A stretch of DNA of 64,000 nucleotides from JAGLOK01 sp963676355 (GCA_963676355.1 OY781093.1:496001-560000), one strand, 5' to 3'; shown: positions 25,204 through 34,918, counted from the first letter of the stretch. Notes: a model not told the origin generated them from the letters alone. Numbers and translations: made by a program.

Positions 25204-25416
25204 ATGGGAATAGTAGTAAATTTAGATGTCATGATGGCCAAGCGAAAGATGAAATCAGGAGAACTGGCTCAGATAATTGGTATCACAAACGCGAACCTAT
25301 CCGTGCTTAAAACATCAAAAGCAAAGGCGATTAGATTTTCGACACTGGAAGCTTTATGCAAAGCTTTAGAGTGCCAGCCCGGCGACTTATTGGAATATGT
25401 AGACTCCGACGAATAA
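25204..25416 (+). CDS. Small XRE/Cro-type helix-turn-helix regulator
   Basis: A 70-residue DNA-binding protein that is little more than one helix-turn-helix domain: KMKSGELAQIIGITNANLSVLK forms the HTH region, and the end LECQPGDLLEYV is typical of this group. It is encoded directly after the DUF2975 gene with a GGGG ribosome site and most likely binds the palindromes at 24625-24660. Confidence 0.88.
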   Translation: MGIVVNLDVMMAKRKMKSGELAQIIGITNANLSVLKTSKAKAIRFSTLEALCKALECQPGDLLEYVDSDE

Positions 25417-25480
25417 AATTGATAAAACACCCATACCTTTATTAAAGTTACCCATTTTTGAGAAACGAAAGGAGATTAAT

Positions 25481-27034
25481 ATGTCTCAACTAAGTAAAAC
25501 GGAAAGCGCACAGCCGCCATTGCAGGAAAAAAATATGATAGGTTATTTCGCTGAAAGAAAAAACAAGATAGCAGCTGTAGTGATGGCGTTAATTGTTGGC
25601 ATTTTATTTACTACAATCATAATAGAATACGATTTTGGCATAAATGTATCTATTTTTTCGATTGTGATGGCTGGCTGTGCCGGATATGCGATGTATAAGG
25701 ATGACAATCTAAATGTTGGTAAATACGTTTTCTGGACGGCGGTTCTGTTGTCGATTGCGTCCGTATTTTTCAGGCTCAAGAGCGAAACCTATACAGTGTT
25801 TGCCATATTGCTTATACCGCCTGTGTATATTATGCTTACCATCTTTTCTGCAAAAAAACTTCCATCCAATATTTTTGTTAATGCGCTAATAAGGCTTTTT
25901 GGAAGCATAGCGTTTGTAGATAAAATATTTGTTGCACTTAAGTCTCTTATGTCCGGTGCTGACGGCAAAGCCAAAAAGCAGACGGCTAAGATATTTATAG
26001 GGATAGGTATATCTGCCATATTGCTGCTTATGATAGTACCTCTCATGCTCAGTGCAGATGTTGTGTTTAACAAATTTGTTGTAGATTTTGTGGACTTATC
26101 CAATATAGGAGAGGTGCTTTGGAAAACGGTTCTCGCACTTATCATAGCGATATTATTCTTTGGCTTTTTATATATAATAACTGTAAAAAAATATGTTCCT
26201 GTGACTGAAGAAAAAAACAAGGCAAAGCACCACAATATTGAAACCGTTATTATTGTGATACTAGGTGTAGTGGGCGCAGTATACGCGCTGTTTTGCATTA
26301 TGCAGTTTACATATCTTTTCGGAGGCTCGCGCTCTTCGCTGCCTGATGGGTTTACTGTGACCGAATATGCTAGAAGCGGATATTTTGAGCAGGTCACAAT
26401 GACAGTTATCAATCTTGGCATAATAGCTGTAGTTCTGTTTTTGAGTGAAAACTCCAAGAGAGCATTAAAAAAGGTTATAAATGGACTGCTTATGTATTTC
26501 ATCGCGGTAAGCAGCTATCTTATGATATCGTCAGCTTACAAAATGTATCTGTATCAGGATATGTACGGGTTTACGGTGCTCAGGCTTTTTGTTGACATAC
26601 TGCTTATATTTGAAGCGTGCGTTTTCATAATTGTTGCCATAAAGATTTTCAAAAGGAAGCTAAAATACCTGACATGTCTTTTGTATTTTACCGCGGCATT
26701 CTGGGCGGCTGTAAGCTTTGTGAATGTTGAGGGACTGTGTGTAAACTTAAACATTGACAGATACGAAAACGATGAGGAAATAGACATAGAATATCTTGCG
26801 CGGCTGGATGATGCAAGCAACGGGCTTAAGTATTTATATACTGAGCATTATGACAGTCTTGAGAAAACACAGCTGTCTGAAATAGAAGATTATTTCTTCA
26901 CATATACTGGCGGGTATTATGAATTTGAAGATAATGAGACTGTTTATCTGGGAAGGGCTTTAGAATACAATCTTTCTGTAGCAAGAAAAGCTGTAAACGC
27001 GGAAGAAGTATTAAAGTTCAAAAATAAACGTTGA
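25481..27034 (+). CDS. DUF4173-type multi-spanning membrane protein
   Basis: A 517-residue membrane protein with about twelve helices between residues 30 and 430 and a soluble C-terminal tail of about 85 residues. The NVEGLCVNLNIDRY and DIEYLARLDDA segments near the end of the membrane part are characteristic of DUF4173/DUF4153 proteins. No enzymatic motif is evident. It has its own AAGGAG ribosome site and lies 64 bp after the XRE gene; genes of this type often accompany DUF2975/XRE pairs. Function unknown. Confidence 0.75.
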   Translation: MSQLSKTESAQPPLQEKNMIGYFAERKNKIAAVVMALIVGILFTTIIIEYDFGINVSIFSIVMAGCAGYAMYKDDNLNVGKYVFWTAVLLSIASVFFRLKSETYTVFAILLIPPVYIMLTIFSAKKLPSNIFVNALIRLFGSIAFVDKIFVALKSLMSGADGKAKKQTAKIFIGIGISAILLLMIVPLMLSADVVFNKFVVDFVDLSNIGEVLWKTVLALIIAILFFGFLYIITVKKYVPVTEEKNKAKHHNIETVIIVILGVVGAVYALFCIMQFTYLFGGSRSSLPDGFTVTEYARSGYFEQVTMTVINLGIIAVVLFLSENSKRALKKVINGLLMYFIAVSSYLMISSAYKMYLYQDMYGFTVLRLFVDILLIFEACVFIIVAIKIFKRKLKYLTCLLYFTAAFWAAVSFVNVEGLCVNLNIDRYENDEEIDIEYLARLDDASNGLKYLYTEHYDSLEKTQLSEIEDYFFTYTGGYYEFEDNETVYLGRALEYNLSVARKAVNAEEVLKFKNKR

Positions 27035-27099
27035 TTTAAAATACCGCTTCTCAGTGATTTATGTTAAAATATCAGTAAAATTGTTCGCGGGGGCAGGAA

Positions 27100-28263
27100 A
27101 TGTCAAAAGACTACACAAAGATGGATATTTCAGAGATTAAGCAGGCGAATTTTGACTGTGAATGCGGACGAAATCATTCGATTAATATTGAAAATATTAT
27201 AGTTGAAAAGGGAGCGGTAAAAATGCTCCCGCAAATTTTGTCAGAGTATAAAGGTAAAAAGACCCTTATGGTGTCAGATCCTAATACTTATGAGGCTTGC
27301 GGCAAAGAAGTTGAAAGAGCGCTTAAGGATTTTAATATCACATCTTTTGTGTTTAAAGACAAACACATTGATGCAACACTTCACTATACAGGAAGGCTGC
27401 TTGTTGAAGTTGATCCCAGCTACGAATTTATATTGGGTGTGGGCAGCGGAGTGATAAATGACATGTGTAGAACTGTTTCATATAGGATAGGCGTTCCGTA
27501 TGCGATTGTGGGAACTGCATCCTCTATGGATGGATATGCATCCACGATTTCTCCGACTTTTGTTGACGGGCAAAAGACACTTGTAGCAGGTAGCATCGCA
27601 ACAAATATTGTAGGTGATCTTGATGTACTTGAAAAAGCCCCTAAGATAATGCTGAAGGCTGGATTTGGCGATGTGCTGGGAAAAGCTATCGCGCATGCGG
27701 ACTGGGACCTGGCTCAAGCACATACGAACACTCACATGTGCTACACGTGCAAAAGTATAGTTAAAAAAGCATATGACAAATGTATAGAAAACATCGACGG
27801 CATATTAACTCAGAGCTCTGAGGCAGTAAAAGCTGTTTTTGAAGCTTTGGTTCTTTCAGGAATGGCGATAGGGCTTTATGAAGACTCGCGTCCGGCATCC
27901 GGTAGCGAGCACATGTTTGGACACTTTTGGGACATTTCAGCAATAAATACAAACAGGAGCCATCCTCTTCACGGGATATCTGTGGGCACGGGCACTTACG
28001 TATGCGCCCTTATAGCAAAAGAGCTTAAGGATAGCTTGCCAGAGGGCGTTGTCTATCCAACACCTGAATATATAAAAGATATGCTTATTAAGGTGGAGGC
28101 GCCTATATCGCCTAAAGATTTGGGAGTAAGCGCTGAAGAGTTCAGGCAGAGTGTTATTCATGCGTGGGAAAATAAGCCGGACAGATACACCATACTTCAC
28201 TTTATGAGAGAGTTGGGAAAAAGTGAACAGATAGCAGATAAGCTTATTAACATGTTTTATTAA
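27100..28263 (+). CDS. sn-Glycerol-1-phosphate dehydrogenase (AraM/EgsA-like)
   Basis: A 387-residue NAD(P)-dependent, metal-containing dehydrogenase of the AraM/EgsA group, which reduces dihydroxyacetone phosphate to glycerol 1-phosphate. The nucleotide-binding GVGSGVINDMCR motif, the GTASSMDGYAS segment, the metal-binding region GFGDVLGKAIAHADW and the two later ligands in MFGHFWD and SHPLHG are visible. In Bacillota this enzyme feeds heptaprenylglyceryl phosphate synthesis; no PcrB is seen nearby. The next gene, a uridine kinase, is 20 bp downstream, probably co-transcribed. Confidence 0.92.
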   Translation: MSKDYTKMDISEIKQANFDCECGRNHSINIENIIVEKGAVKMLPQILSEYKGKKTLMVSDPNTYEACGKEVERALKDFNITSFVFKDKHIDATLHYTGRLLVEVDPSYEFILGVGSGVINDMCRTVSYRIGVPYAIVGTASSMDGYASTISPTFVDGQKTLVAGSIATNIVGDLDVLEKAPKIMLKAGFGDVLGKAIAHADWDLAQAHTNTHMCYTCKSIVKKAYDKCIENIDGILTQSSEAVKAVFEALVLSGMAIGLYEDSRPASGSEHMFGHFWDISAINTNRSHPLHGISVGTGTYVCALIAKELKDSLPEGVVYPTPEYIKDMLIKVEAPISPKDLGVSAEEFRQSVIHAWENKPDRYTILHFMRELGKSEQIADKLINMFY

Positions 28264-28283
28264 TTGATTTGGAGGAAGAGTGA

Positions 28284-28901
28284 TTGGTTGATGTAGTAAT
28301 CGGGATAGCGGGAGCTTCAGGCTCAGGAAAAACAACAATTGCAGAAAAAATTGCAATAGAGTTAGAGTCAGATGCAGTTTTATTAAATCATGATGCTTAT
28401 TATAAGGACTATAAACATTTGTCGTTTGAGGAGCGCTCGAAGTTAAATTTTGACCATCCGGATTCATTAGACACTGATTTAATGATAGACCAGCTGACAG
28501 CACTTCGAAAAGGCGTTGCTATAGAAAAGCCGGAATATGACTTTACAACGCATAGCAGAAAAGAGGAGACAACCACTCTTGCACCAGTGTCTGTTGTGAT
28601 TGTAGAGGGAATTTTGATATTCACAGAGGCTAAGTTGCGTGAATTGTTTGATATAAAAATCTTTGTAGATACGGACTTGGATTTATGTTTAATAAGAAGG
28701 ATAGAGCGTGACGTTAAAGAACGTGGTAGAACGCTGGATAGTGTTCTGGATCAATACCAGAACACGGTTAAGCCCATGTATCATGAATTTGTGGAAGCAA
28801 GCAAGCGCTATGCTGACATAATTATTCCTGAAGGCGGATTTAATGATGTGGCAAATCAAGCAATCATAACGCGAGCCAAAGCAATGATATCCAAAAAATA
28901 G
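28284..28901 (+). CDS. udk: Uridine kinase
   Basis: Phosphorylates uridine or cytidine in pyrimidine salvage; 205 residues. The P-loop GASGSGKTTIAEKI is at the N-terminus, then HDAYYKD, DHPDSLDTDLM, the substrate region KPEYDFTTHSRKEE, and the lid residues in RRIERDVKERGRT. It starts with TTG behind a strong GGAGGAAG site. A perfect terminator follows. Confidence 0.93.
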   Translation: MVDVVIGIAGASGSGKTTIAEKIAIELESDAVLLNHDAYYKDYKHLSFEERSKLNFDHPDSLDTDLMIDQLTALRKGVAIEKPEYDFTTHSRKEETTTLAPVSVVIVEGILIFTEAKLRELFDIKIFVDTDLDLCLIRRIERDVKERGRTLDSVLDQYQNTVKPMYHEFVEASKRYADIIIPEGGFNDVANQAIITRAKAMISKK

Positions 28902-28907
28902 ATATAA

Positions 28908-28933
28908 AAAAGGACATCCATGGATGTCCTTTT
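28908..28933. terminator. Bidirectional terminator between udk and ferritin
   Basis: A perfect 26-bp palindrome built on AAAAGGACATCC and its complement, with A and T runs on either side. It separates convergent genes. Confidence 0.88.
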
Positions 28934-28942
28934 AAAATACAA

Positions 28943-29449
28943 TTAATTTGCGACCGGCGGAATGAAAGTTCTTGTGCCAGCTTCTTTATCCAGATGATAA
29001 AGTCCCGGGCCATTGTTGTGAACGAGTTTTATTTTCCCAATCATATCATTGAAAGTTTCTTCTTCTTCCACCTGCTCATCCACATACCAATTAAGGAAGC
29101 TTACGGCGGCATAATCCTTTTCTTCAAGAGCGATGCTCATTAACAGATTGATTCTTTCTGTTACAAATTTTTCGTGTGCCAGAGCTTTTTCAAATGTATC
29201 AAGCAATGAGTCAAAATCAGCTGGCGGTTTTTCAAAACCGGGAGCTATTGCTTTCTCGTTGCGTGAATGGAGATAGTGGTAGAATTTCATTGCATGAAAA
29301 TTCTCTTCTTGTACTTGGGTTAGATACCAACTTTCAAAGCCGGGTAAATCGTTCTCGGCAGCATATGCCGCCATTGATAGATATAAGAATTCGGAGTAGA
29401 ACTCATGCATTATTTGTATATTTATTTCATCAACAAGTTTCTTGTTCAT
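28943..29449 (-). CDS. ftnA: Ferritin (non-haem)
   Basis: An iron-storage protein of 168 residues that oxidises Fe(II) at a di-iron site and stores it in a 24-subunit shell. Expected ligands are visible: Glu in HEFYSEFLY, Glu and His in the QEENFHAMK segment, and further Glu residues near EEKDY and the VDEQVEEEETF helix. It has a strong promoter and an AAGGAG ribosome site. Confidence 0.95.
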   Translation of the reverse strand: MNKKLVDEINIQIMHEFYSEFLYLSMAAYAAENDLPGFESWYLTQVQEENFHAMKFYHYLHSRNEKAIAPGFEKPPADFDSLLDTFEKALAHEKFVTERINLLMSIALEEKDYAAVSFLNWYVDEQVEEEETFNDMIGKIKLVHNNGPGLYHLDKEAGTRTFIPPVAN

Positions 29450-29520
29450 AGTATTTCTCCTTTTTTATTGATATTTATTAGTTTTATAGATTTTCTTATA
29501 ATATTTCCTTATATATTTAA

Positions 29521-29549
29521 ATTATAAGCCTGAAGAATATATATATCAA
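29521..29549 (-). promoter_or_regulatory. Ferritin promoter
   Basis: On the minus strand TTGATA (29549 to 29544), 17 bp and TATAAT (29526 to 29521), leading to the ferritin gene at 29449. Confidence 0.75.
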
Positions 29550-29610
29550 GAATCCTGTTGGTTAATTGTATTTGATTTTGTCACAACTGTGTGATAGACT
29601 CTTTAATTAG

Positions 29611-29659
29611 TTAGAATTCTAATTAAAAATAGCTAATGATAGCATTTATTTGCTATAAT
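29611..29659 (+). promoter_or_regulatory. MATE-MarR promoter region with palindrome
   Basis: A 12-bp perfect palindrome TTAGAATTCTAA (29611-29622) with partial extension on both sides lies about 30 bp before an extended -10 box (TGC TATAAT, -10 at 29654-29659). It is a plausible binding site for the MarR protein encoded at 31061. The -35 box is weak. Confidence 0.5.
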
Positions 29660-29694
29660 AAGTTATAAATCGAATAAAATATATTGAGGACATT

Positions 29695-31074
29695 ATGAAA
29701 AGAAACGAAAATCTTGGAACAGAAAGCATTTTAAAGCTTTTGGCGCACTATTCAATACCTGCAGTCATAGCCACTGTGGTTAATGCTGTATACAACATAG
29801 TTGACAGAATATTTATTGGAAAACTTGCTGGAGAAGGCGCATTGGCCGGCATTACACTTGCATTTCCAATTATGATGTTTATATTCTCTTTTGCAGGATT
29901 GATAGGAATGGGAACTATCTCTCTTATGTCAATACGGTTCGGAGAGAAAAGTGTTAGGGGAGCAAGCCATGTTTTTGCGAACTCGCTTACTCTTATAGCA
30001 ATAATTATGACGAGTGTAATAGTTATTATGGGAATAAACTTAGATGCTGTTTTGAGCTTGTTTGGTGCAGAAGGCAAAGTTATAGAGCATGCACATAAGT
30101 ATATGCAAATAATATTATTTGGAAGTGTTTTTCAAGTGTTGGGACACACATTAAGCGGAGCAGTTAGAACAGAAGGACACCCGCGTCTTTCAATGATTGC
30201 AATGTCTTCATCGGCGGTAGCTAATATAATATTTGATTTTATATTTATTGTTATCTTTAAAATGGGAGTAAGTGGAGCTGCATTGGGCACTGTTCTTGGA
30301 CAGTTTTCAGGGCTTTCAATTCTTTTGACATTTTATCTTAAAGGGAACAGTTCTCTAAGGCTAAAAATTAAAGACTTTATACCGGATTTTAAAGTAATAG
30401 GCAAGATACTTTCAATTGGCGCGGCGTCATTCATAGGCATGATTGGAACAAGTGTGTCCATGACGCTTTTAAGTCGTGCGCTAGCTGTAAATGGAGGAAC
30501 TGCGGCTGTTGCTTCAATGGGAGCAATAAACAGCCTGACCACCCTTGCGATAATGCCAATTTTCGGCTTGCAAGAAGGCATGCAGCCAATCATCGGATAT
30601 AATTATGGTGCTAAAAAGCTTAAAAGAGCTTATAAAACACTTAAGACCGGAATATTAATATCAGCAGCATTTTCTACTGTTATATTTATTGCGTTAGAAC
30701 TTTTTCCAAGATTATTTTTAAGCATGTTCTTAGACACGGAGTCTTTAACATTTAATATAGCAATAACAGGGTTGCGAATTTCAATACTGATGTTGCCACT
30801 TATTTGTATAAACTATATGGGCGTGACTTTCTTTCAATCGACAGGGAACGGAAAAGCATCTACCCTTTTAGGAATGCAAAGAAATTTTTTGTTTTTGGTT
30901 CCCGCTCTTTTGATACTTCCGAAATTATTTGGACTGACAGGAGTTTGGATGTCTCTTCCGGTATCTGATTTGCTGTCAATAATTATCACTTTTGTGGCAC
31001 TTATGATAAACTACAATAGAAACAGACAGAAAGTAAAACTTAATCAAATGGAGCAAGTTTATGTCAGACAATAA
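29695..31074 (+). CDS. MATE-family efflux transporter
   Basis: A 459-residue membrane exporter with twelve helices, expected to expel drugs or metabolites using a Na+ or H+ gradient. Recognisable segments are YNIVDRIFIGKLAGEGALAG, GAEGKVIEHAHKYM, the SGAVRTEGHPRLSM loop and GLQEGMQPIIGYNYGAKK. It overlaps the MarR gene by 14 bp, so the pair is one operon. Confidence 0.93.
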   Translation: MKRNENLGTESILKLLAHYSIPAVIATVVNAVYNIVDRIFIGKLAGEGALAGITLAFPIMMFIFSFAGLIGMGTISLMSIRFGEKSVRGASHVFANSLTLIAIIMTSVIVIMGINLDAVLSLFGAEGKVIEHAHKYMQIILFGSVFQVLGHTLSGAVRTEGHPRLSMIAMSSSAVANIIFDFIFIVIFKMGVSGAALGTVLGQFSGLSILLTFYLKGNSSLRLKIKDFIPDFKVIGKILSIGAASFIGMIGTSVSMTLLSRALAVNGGTAAVASMGAINSLTTLAIMPIFGLQEGMQPIIGYNYGAKKLKRAYKTLKTGILISAAFSTVIFIALELFPRLFLSMFLDTESLTFNIAITGLRISILMLPLICINYMGVTFFQSTGNGKASTLLGMQRNFLFLVPALLILPKLFGLTGVWMSLPVSDLLSIIITFVALMINYNRNRQKVKLNQMEQVYVRQ

Positions 31075-31510
31075 AAGCAATGAAGAAACTTTGTATAATA
31101 TTTTCACATTGAATCATGTGATAAATAAAGTCTTTTTTAAGAGTTTTGAGGAACAATACAGACTTGATAGCATTAATTTCACACATGTCAAAGCCATTAT
31201 AACTCTTTTTTTTGAAGGCCCGTGTTCAATGTCTTGTGTAAGTGAAAAAATGGGGCTTGAAAAAGGATCTTTTTCTGCTGTGGCACATCGGCTTATTGAT
31301 GTAGGATATGTTAATAAAGTACAAGACAGTAGTGATAAAAGAGTATTCTTGCTTGAATTAACAGGCAGTGGTAATGAACTTGCAGAAGAGATTATAGAGC
31401 AGCATCGGCAATTTATTAAAAATCAGATAGACTCATTTTCAGACGTTGAAAAAGATGTTTACTATAGCGCGGTAAAGTTGATTATTAGCATGACCGAAAA
31501 GCTTATGTGA
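31061..31510 (+). CDS. MarR-family transcriptional regulator
   Basis: A 149-residue winged-helix regulator: the recognition helix lies in SCVSEKMGLEKGSFSAVAHR and the wing in DSSDKRVFLLELT. It is translated from inside the end of the MATE gene and probably represses that operon, responding to a transporter substrate. Confidence 0.9.
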   Translation: MSDNKSNEETLYNIFTLNHVINKVFFKSFEEQYRLDSINFTHVKAIITLFFEGPCSMSCVSEKMGLEKGSFSAVAHRLIDVGYVNKVQDSSDKRVFLLELTGSGNELAEEIIEQHRQFIKNQIDSFSDVEKDVYYSAVKLIISMTEKLM

Positions 31511-31679
31511 TATATCATAATAGCACAATCAATTTAATTATATTTTCTTTGTTTTTAAGCTAAATTTTGTTAAAATATAAATAAATAACATTTATTTACG
31601 CAGCAGTTATAAAACTCATACTTTCTAAGCCAATTCTATCACCTTACAACAAATATGTTCTAAATCAGAGGAGGTAAAT

Positions 31680-32471
31680 ATGAAAGAGTTAACAACGGCA
31701 AAACTGAGAAAATTCAACATGATAATGGGATTGTTTCATCTGCTTCAGGCGGTCGCGATGGCGGCGCTTGCAACCACAGTTATACAAAACATATCAGAGT
31801 TTAAACCACAGATTACGCAATTTTACCTATCTTATAATGTAAGTACACAATCGTTGGAGCAAGTATCCAGAAATTTATTCGAGCTTCCATTTGGAATAAT
31901 GGTGTCGATGTTTTTGCTTATTTCAGCGATTGCACATGCGCTTATATCATTACCTAAAAAACTTAATGCAATATACAGCAGAGACCTGGAGCTTGGAATA
32001 AATAAATTCCGCTGGTTTGAATATGCTTTAAGCTCGTCAATTATGATAGTGCTTATTTCAACTCTTTTTGGTATTTATGATATTGCATCTCTTATTCTTA
32101 TTTTTATTGTCAATGCTTCAATGAACCTTTTTGGGCTTGTAATGGAGCAGTTAAATTCGGGCAAAGACAAGAAGAATGTAAAGTGGGGACCTTTTGTTTG
32201 GGGAAGCATAGCTGGAATTGCTCCATGGATTGTGATTTTCATCTATATGTTTGGCAATGGTAATTTTGACATGGTTCCGTGGTTTGTTTGGGCAATAGTC
32301 GGGACATACTTTGTGGCATTTAACACCTTTCCTATAAATATGATTTTACAATACAAAAAAGTGGGCAAGTGGGAAAACTATCTTTATGGCGAGAGAGTTT
32401 ATATTGTTTTAAGCCTTGCTGCAAAATCGATACTTGCATGGCTTGTGCTATTTGGTGCGATGCAGCCATAA
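31680..32471 (+). CDS. Heliorhodopsin
   Basis: A 263-residue, seven-helix retinal protein of the heliorhodopsin family, which sits in the membrane with its N-terminus inside. The retinal-binding Lys is K249 in LSLAAKSILAW of the last helix. The expected Schiff-base counterion is E114 in FRWFEYALSSS of helix 3. The family segments NASMNLFGLVME, PFVWGSIAGIAPW and GKWENYLYGERVYI are present, as are the conserved His20 and His86. The start follows a near-perfect GAGGAGG site. It is 23 bp before a PIG-L gene. No retinal-synthesis gene is in the window, so retinal must come from elsewhere. Light sensing or regulation of a partner is likely; ion pumping is not expected. Confidence 0.93.
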   Translation: MKELTTAKLRKFNMIMGLFHLLQAVAMAALATTVIQNISEFKPQITQFYLSYNVSTQSLEQVSRNLFELPFGIMVSMFLLISAIAHALISLPKKLNAIYSRDLELGINKFRWFEYALSSSIMIVLISTLFGIYDIASLILIFIVNASMNLFGLVMEQLNSGKDKKNVKWGPFVWGSIAGIAPWIVIFIYMFGNGNFDMVPWFVWAIVGTYFVAFNTFPINMILQYKKVGKWENYLYGERVYIVLSLAAKSILAWLVLFGAMQP

Positions 32472-32494
32472 ATTTATAGCGACGAAAGAGAAAT

Positions 32495-33343
32495 ATGGGT
32501 CTTTTAAATAACAGTTCAGAGATTTACATACCAGACAAGAAAAAGGTGGAGACAGCTTTTGGGAAAACCACGCATATGGCGATAGGAGCACATCAGGATG
32601 ACCTCGAGATTATGGCATATGATGCAATCTCAAAGTGCTATGGAGAAAATGAAAATGGTTTTTTCGGAGTTGTTGTAACAGACGGAGCTTCAAGTCCACG
32701 CAATGGGAAATATGCTGAGTATACCGACGAAATGATGAAAAAAACTCGCAAGGATGAGCAGAAAAAAGCAGCAGATATCGGTAGATATGCAGGGCTTGCT
32801 CTTTTGGACTATGAAAGTTGCGAGGTTAAAAGTTATAAACCCGATAATATCATTAGAGATATTAGTTGGCTGTTGTTAAAGGCGCAACCTGAAACGGTAT
32901 ATACGCACAATCTTGCAGATAAGCATGAAACTCATGTTGCAGTTTCGTTGCTTGTGGTCAAAGCAATTCGGAGTCTTCCTGAAAATAAAAGGCCGAATAA
33001 GCTTTTTGGATGTGAAGTTTGGAGAGGACTTGACTGGATGCTGGATGAAGACAAAGTTGCGCTTGATTCCGGTAAATATCCCCACCTTGCACAGGAACTT
33101 ATCGGTGTATTTGATTCTCAGATAAGCGGCGGAAAAAGATATGACAAAGCAGCTCTTGGACGCAGGATTGCAAATGCCACATATTTTAATTCTCACAAGG
33201 CAGATACTTTTTCGTCATTAAGCTATGCGATGGATCTGACACCACTTATACAAGATGACTTGCTTGATATAAAAGAATATGTATTAGCGCATATAAACAG
33301 ATTATTCGAGGATGTTTCACAAACAATAGACAGGCATCTTTAA
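32495..33343 (+). CDS. PIG-L/LmbE-family deacetylase
   Basis: A 282-residue zinc-dependent amide hydrolase. The family metal motif is AHQDD (H33, D35, D36), and the third ligand is the His in DKHETHVAV. VTDGASSPRNGKYAEYT is the usual substrate loop. Family members remove acetyl groups from N-acetylglucosamine-type sugars or act on related glycoconjugates. It is closely spaced after the heliorhodopsin gene and probably co-transcribed; the reason for the pairing is unknown. Confidence 0.88.
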   Translation: MGLLNNSSEIYIPDKKKVETAFGKTTHMAIGAHQDDLEIMAYDAISKCYGENENGFFGVVVTDGASSPRNGKYAEYTDEMMKKTRKDEQKKAADIGRYAGLALLDYESCEVKSYKPDNIIRDISWLLLKAQPETVYTHNLADKHETHVAVSLLVVKAIRSLPENKRPNKLFGCEVWRGLDWMLDEDKVALDSGKYPHLAQELIGVFDSQISGGKRYDKAALGRRIANATYFNSHKADTFSSLSYAMDLTPLIQDDLLDIKEYVLAHINRLFEDVSQTIDRHL

Positions 33344-33454
33344 CATATTATGAATTTCTTTAAATAATAAATAATACAAATGGATTGTATGATAAAATAA
33401 TTATAATAAATTTTTCAAGTTTAGTAAAAATTATTAAACGGAAAGGAATATACT

Positions 33455-34918
33455 ATGAGCTATAAATTTCACTTTATAATAGGAAGTCAACATCTTTACG
33501 GAGAAGAAGTGCTAAAAGAGGTTGCGGAACACGGAAAGAAGATGACGGAGGGATTTAATGCGGATGAGTCTATACCGTTTGAGATAGTCTTTGGAGGCGT
33601 GGTTACAACTCCCGAACAAATTACCGCGGCGATGAAAAAAGCAAATGCAGATGACGGATGTGCAGGTGTCATTTCATGGATGCATACATTCTCGCCAAGC
33701 AAGATGTGGATTACAGGCTTATCGCTTTTAAATAAACCATATCTTCACTTAAACACTCAGTTTAACCGAGAAATTCCATATAAAACGATTGATATGAACT
33801 TCATGAACACTAATCAGTCGGCCCATGGCGACCGAGAGCATGGGTTTATAACAGCACGCCTCAGGATGAAAAGGAAAGTCGTTTGCGGATATTGGGAAGA
33901 TGGCGACATGCGCGAAAGAATGGGCGCTTGGATGAGATCTGCAGTTGGCGCAGTATTCAGCAAAAATCTTAAAGTAATGCGATTGGGCGACAACATGCGA
34001 TATGTAGCAGTGACTGAAGGAGATAAGATTCAGGCTGAAAAAGTCTTCGGATGGAGTGTAAATACATATGGAGTGGGCGAATATGCAAAGCTGGTGGCCG
34101 ATGTCAGCGAAAAGGAACTTGCCGACAAACTAAAAGAATATGGAGACAAATATTTACTGGACACAGATAATCAGGAATCTGTTAGATATCAAGCTAAACT
34201 GGAAGTCGCTCTTTTAAAGATGATAGAAGAAGGAAACTTTAACGCATATACTGATTGCTTTGAAGATCTATATAATCTTGATCAATTACCGGGTCTTGCA
34301 ACGCAGAACATTATGGGAAGCGGCATTGGTTTTGGCGCAGAAGGCGACTGGAAGACTGCGGCGCTTGAAGCGATTATAAACAAGATGTCTCAAGGACTCT
34401 CTAATGGATGGTCGTTCATTGAAGATTATACATATCACATGGACAAAGGGAATGAATATGTCTTGGGGGCACATATGCTGGAAGTGTCGCCCAAGATAGC
34501 ACAAGGGAAAGCAAAAATACAGGTTCATCCTCTTGGGATTGGCGGAAAAGATGCTCCTGCAAGGCTTGTGTTTGAAGGCAAAAAAGGCGATGCGATACTT
34601 GTTACTATAATAGACATGGGCGGAAGATTCAGGATGATAGTCCATGACGTTAAGGCTGTTGAAGTTAAAGAGAAAATGCCGAACTTGCCTGTGGCATATG
34701 CCGCGTGGAAACCAACACCTGACATGATAACAGGAAATGAAGCTTGGATACTTTCGGGTGGAACACATCACAGCGTGATTTCTTATGACTTAACGGCACA
34801 ACATATGAAAGATTTTGCGGAGATAATGGGAATTGAGTGTGTTCATATTGGCGAGCATACAAGCATTGATGATTTGAGAAACCAGCTTGCATTAGGCGAT
34901 GTGATCTGGAACAAATAA
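33455..34918 (+). CDS. araA: L-arabinose isomerase
   Basis: Converts L-arabinose to L-ribulose using Mn2+; 487 residues, normal length. The start resembles the family (FHFIIGSQHLYGEEVL), and the metal-binding residues lie in GFGAEGDWKTAAL, FIEDYTYHM, LGAHMLEVSP and GEHTSIDDLR. It has an AAAGGA ribosome site. No araB kinase, araD epimerase or arabinose transporter is adjacent, so it is isolated from a normal pathway here. Confidence 0.96.
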   Translation: MSYKFHFIIGSQHLYGEEVLKEVAEHGKKMTEGFNADESIPFEIVFGGVVTTPEQITAAMKKANADDGCAGVISWMHTFSPSKMWITGLSLLNKPYLHLNTQFNREIPYKTIDMNFMNTNQSAHGDREHGFITARLRMKRKVVCGYWEDGDMRERMGAWMRSAVGAVFSKNLKVMRLGDNMRYVAVTEGDKIQAEKVFGWSVNTYGVGEYAKLVADVSEKELADKLKEYGDKYLLDTDNQESVRYQAKLEVALLKMIEEGNFNAYTDCFEDLYNLDQLPGLATQNIMGSGIGFGAEGDWKTAALEAIINKMSQGLSNGWSFIEDYTYHMDKGNEYVLGAHMLEVSPKIAQGKAKIQVHPLGIGGKDAPARLVFEGKKGDAILVTIIDMGGRFRMIVHDVKAVEVKEKMPNLPVAYAAWKPTPDMITGNEAWILSGGTHHSVISYDLTAQHMKDFAEIMGIECVHIGEHTSIDDLRNQLALGDVIWNK

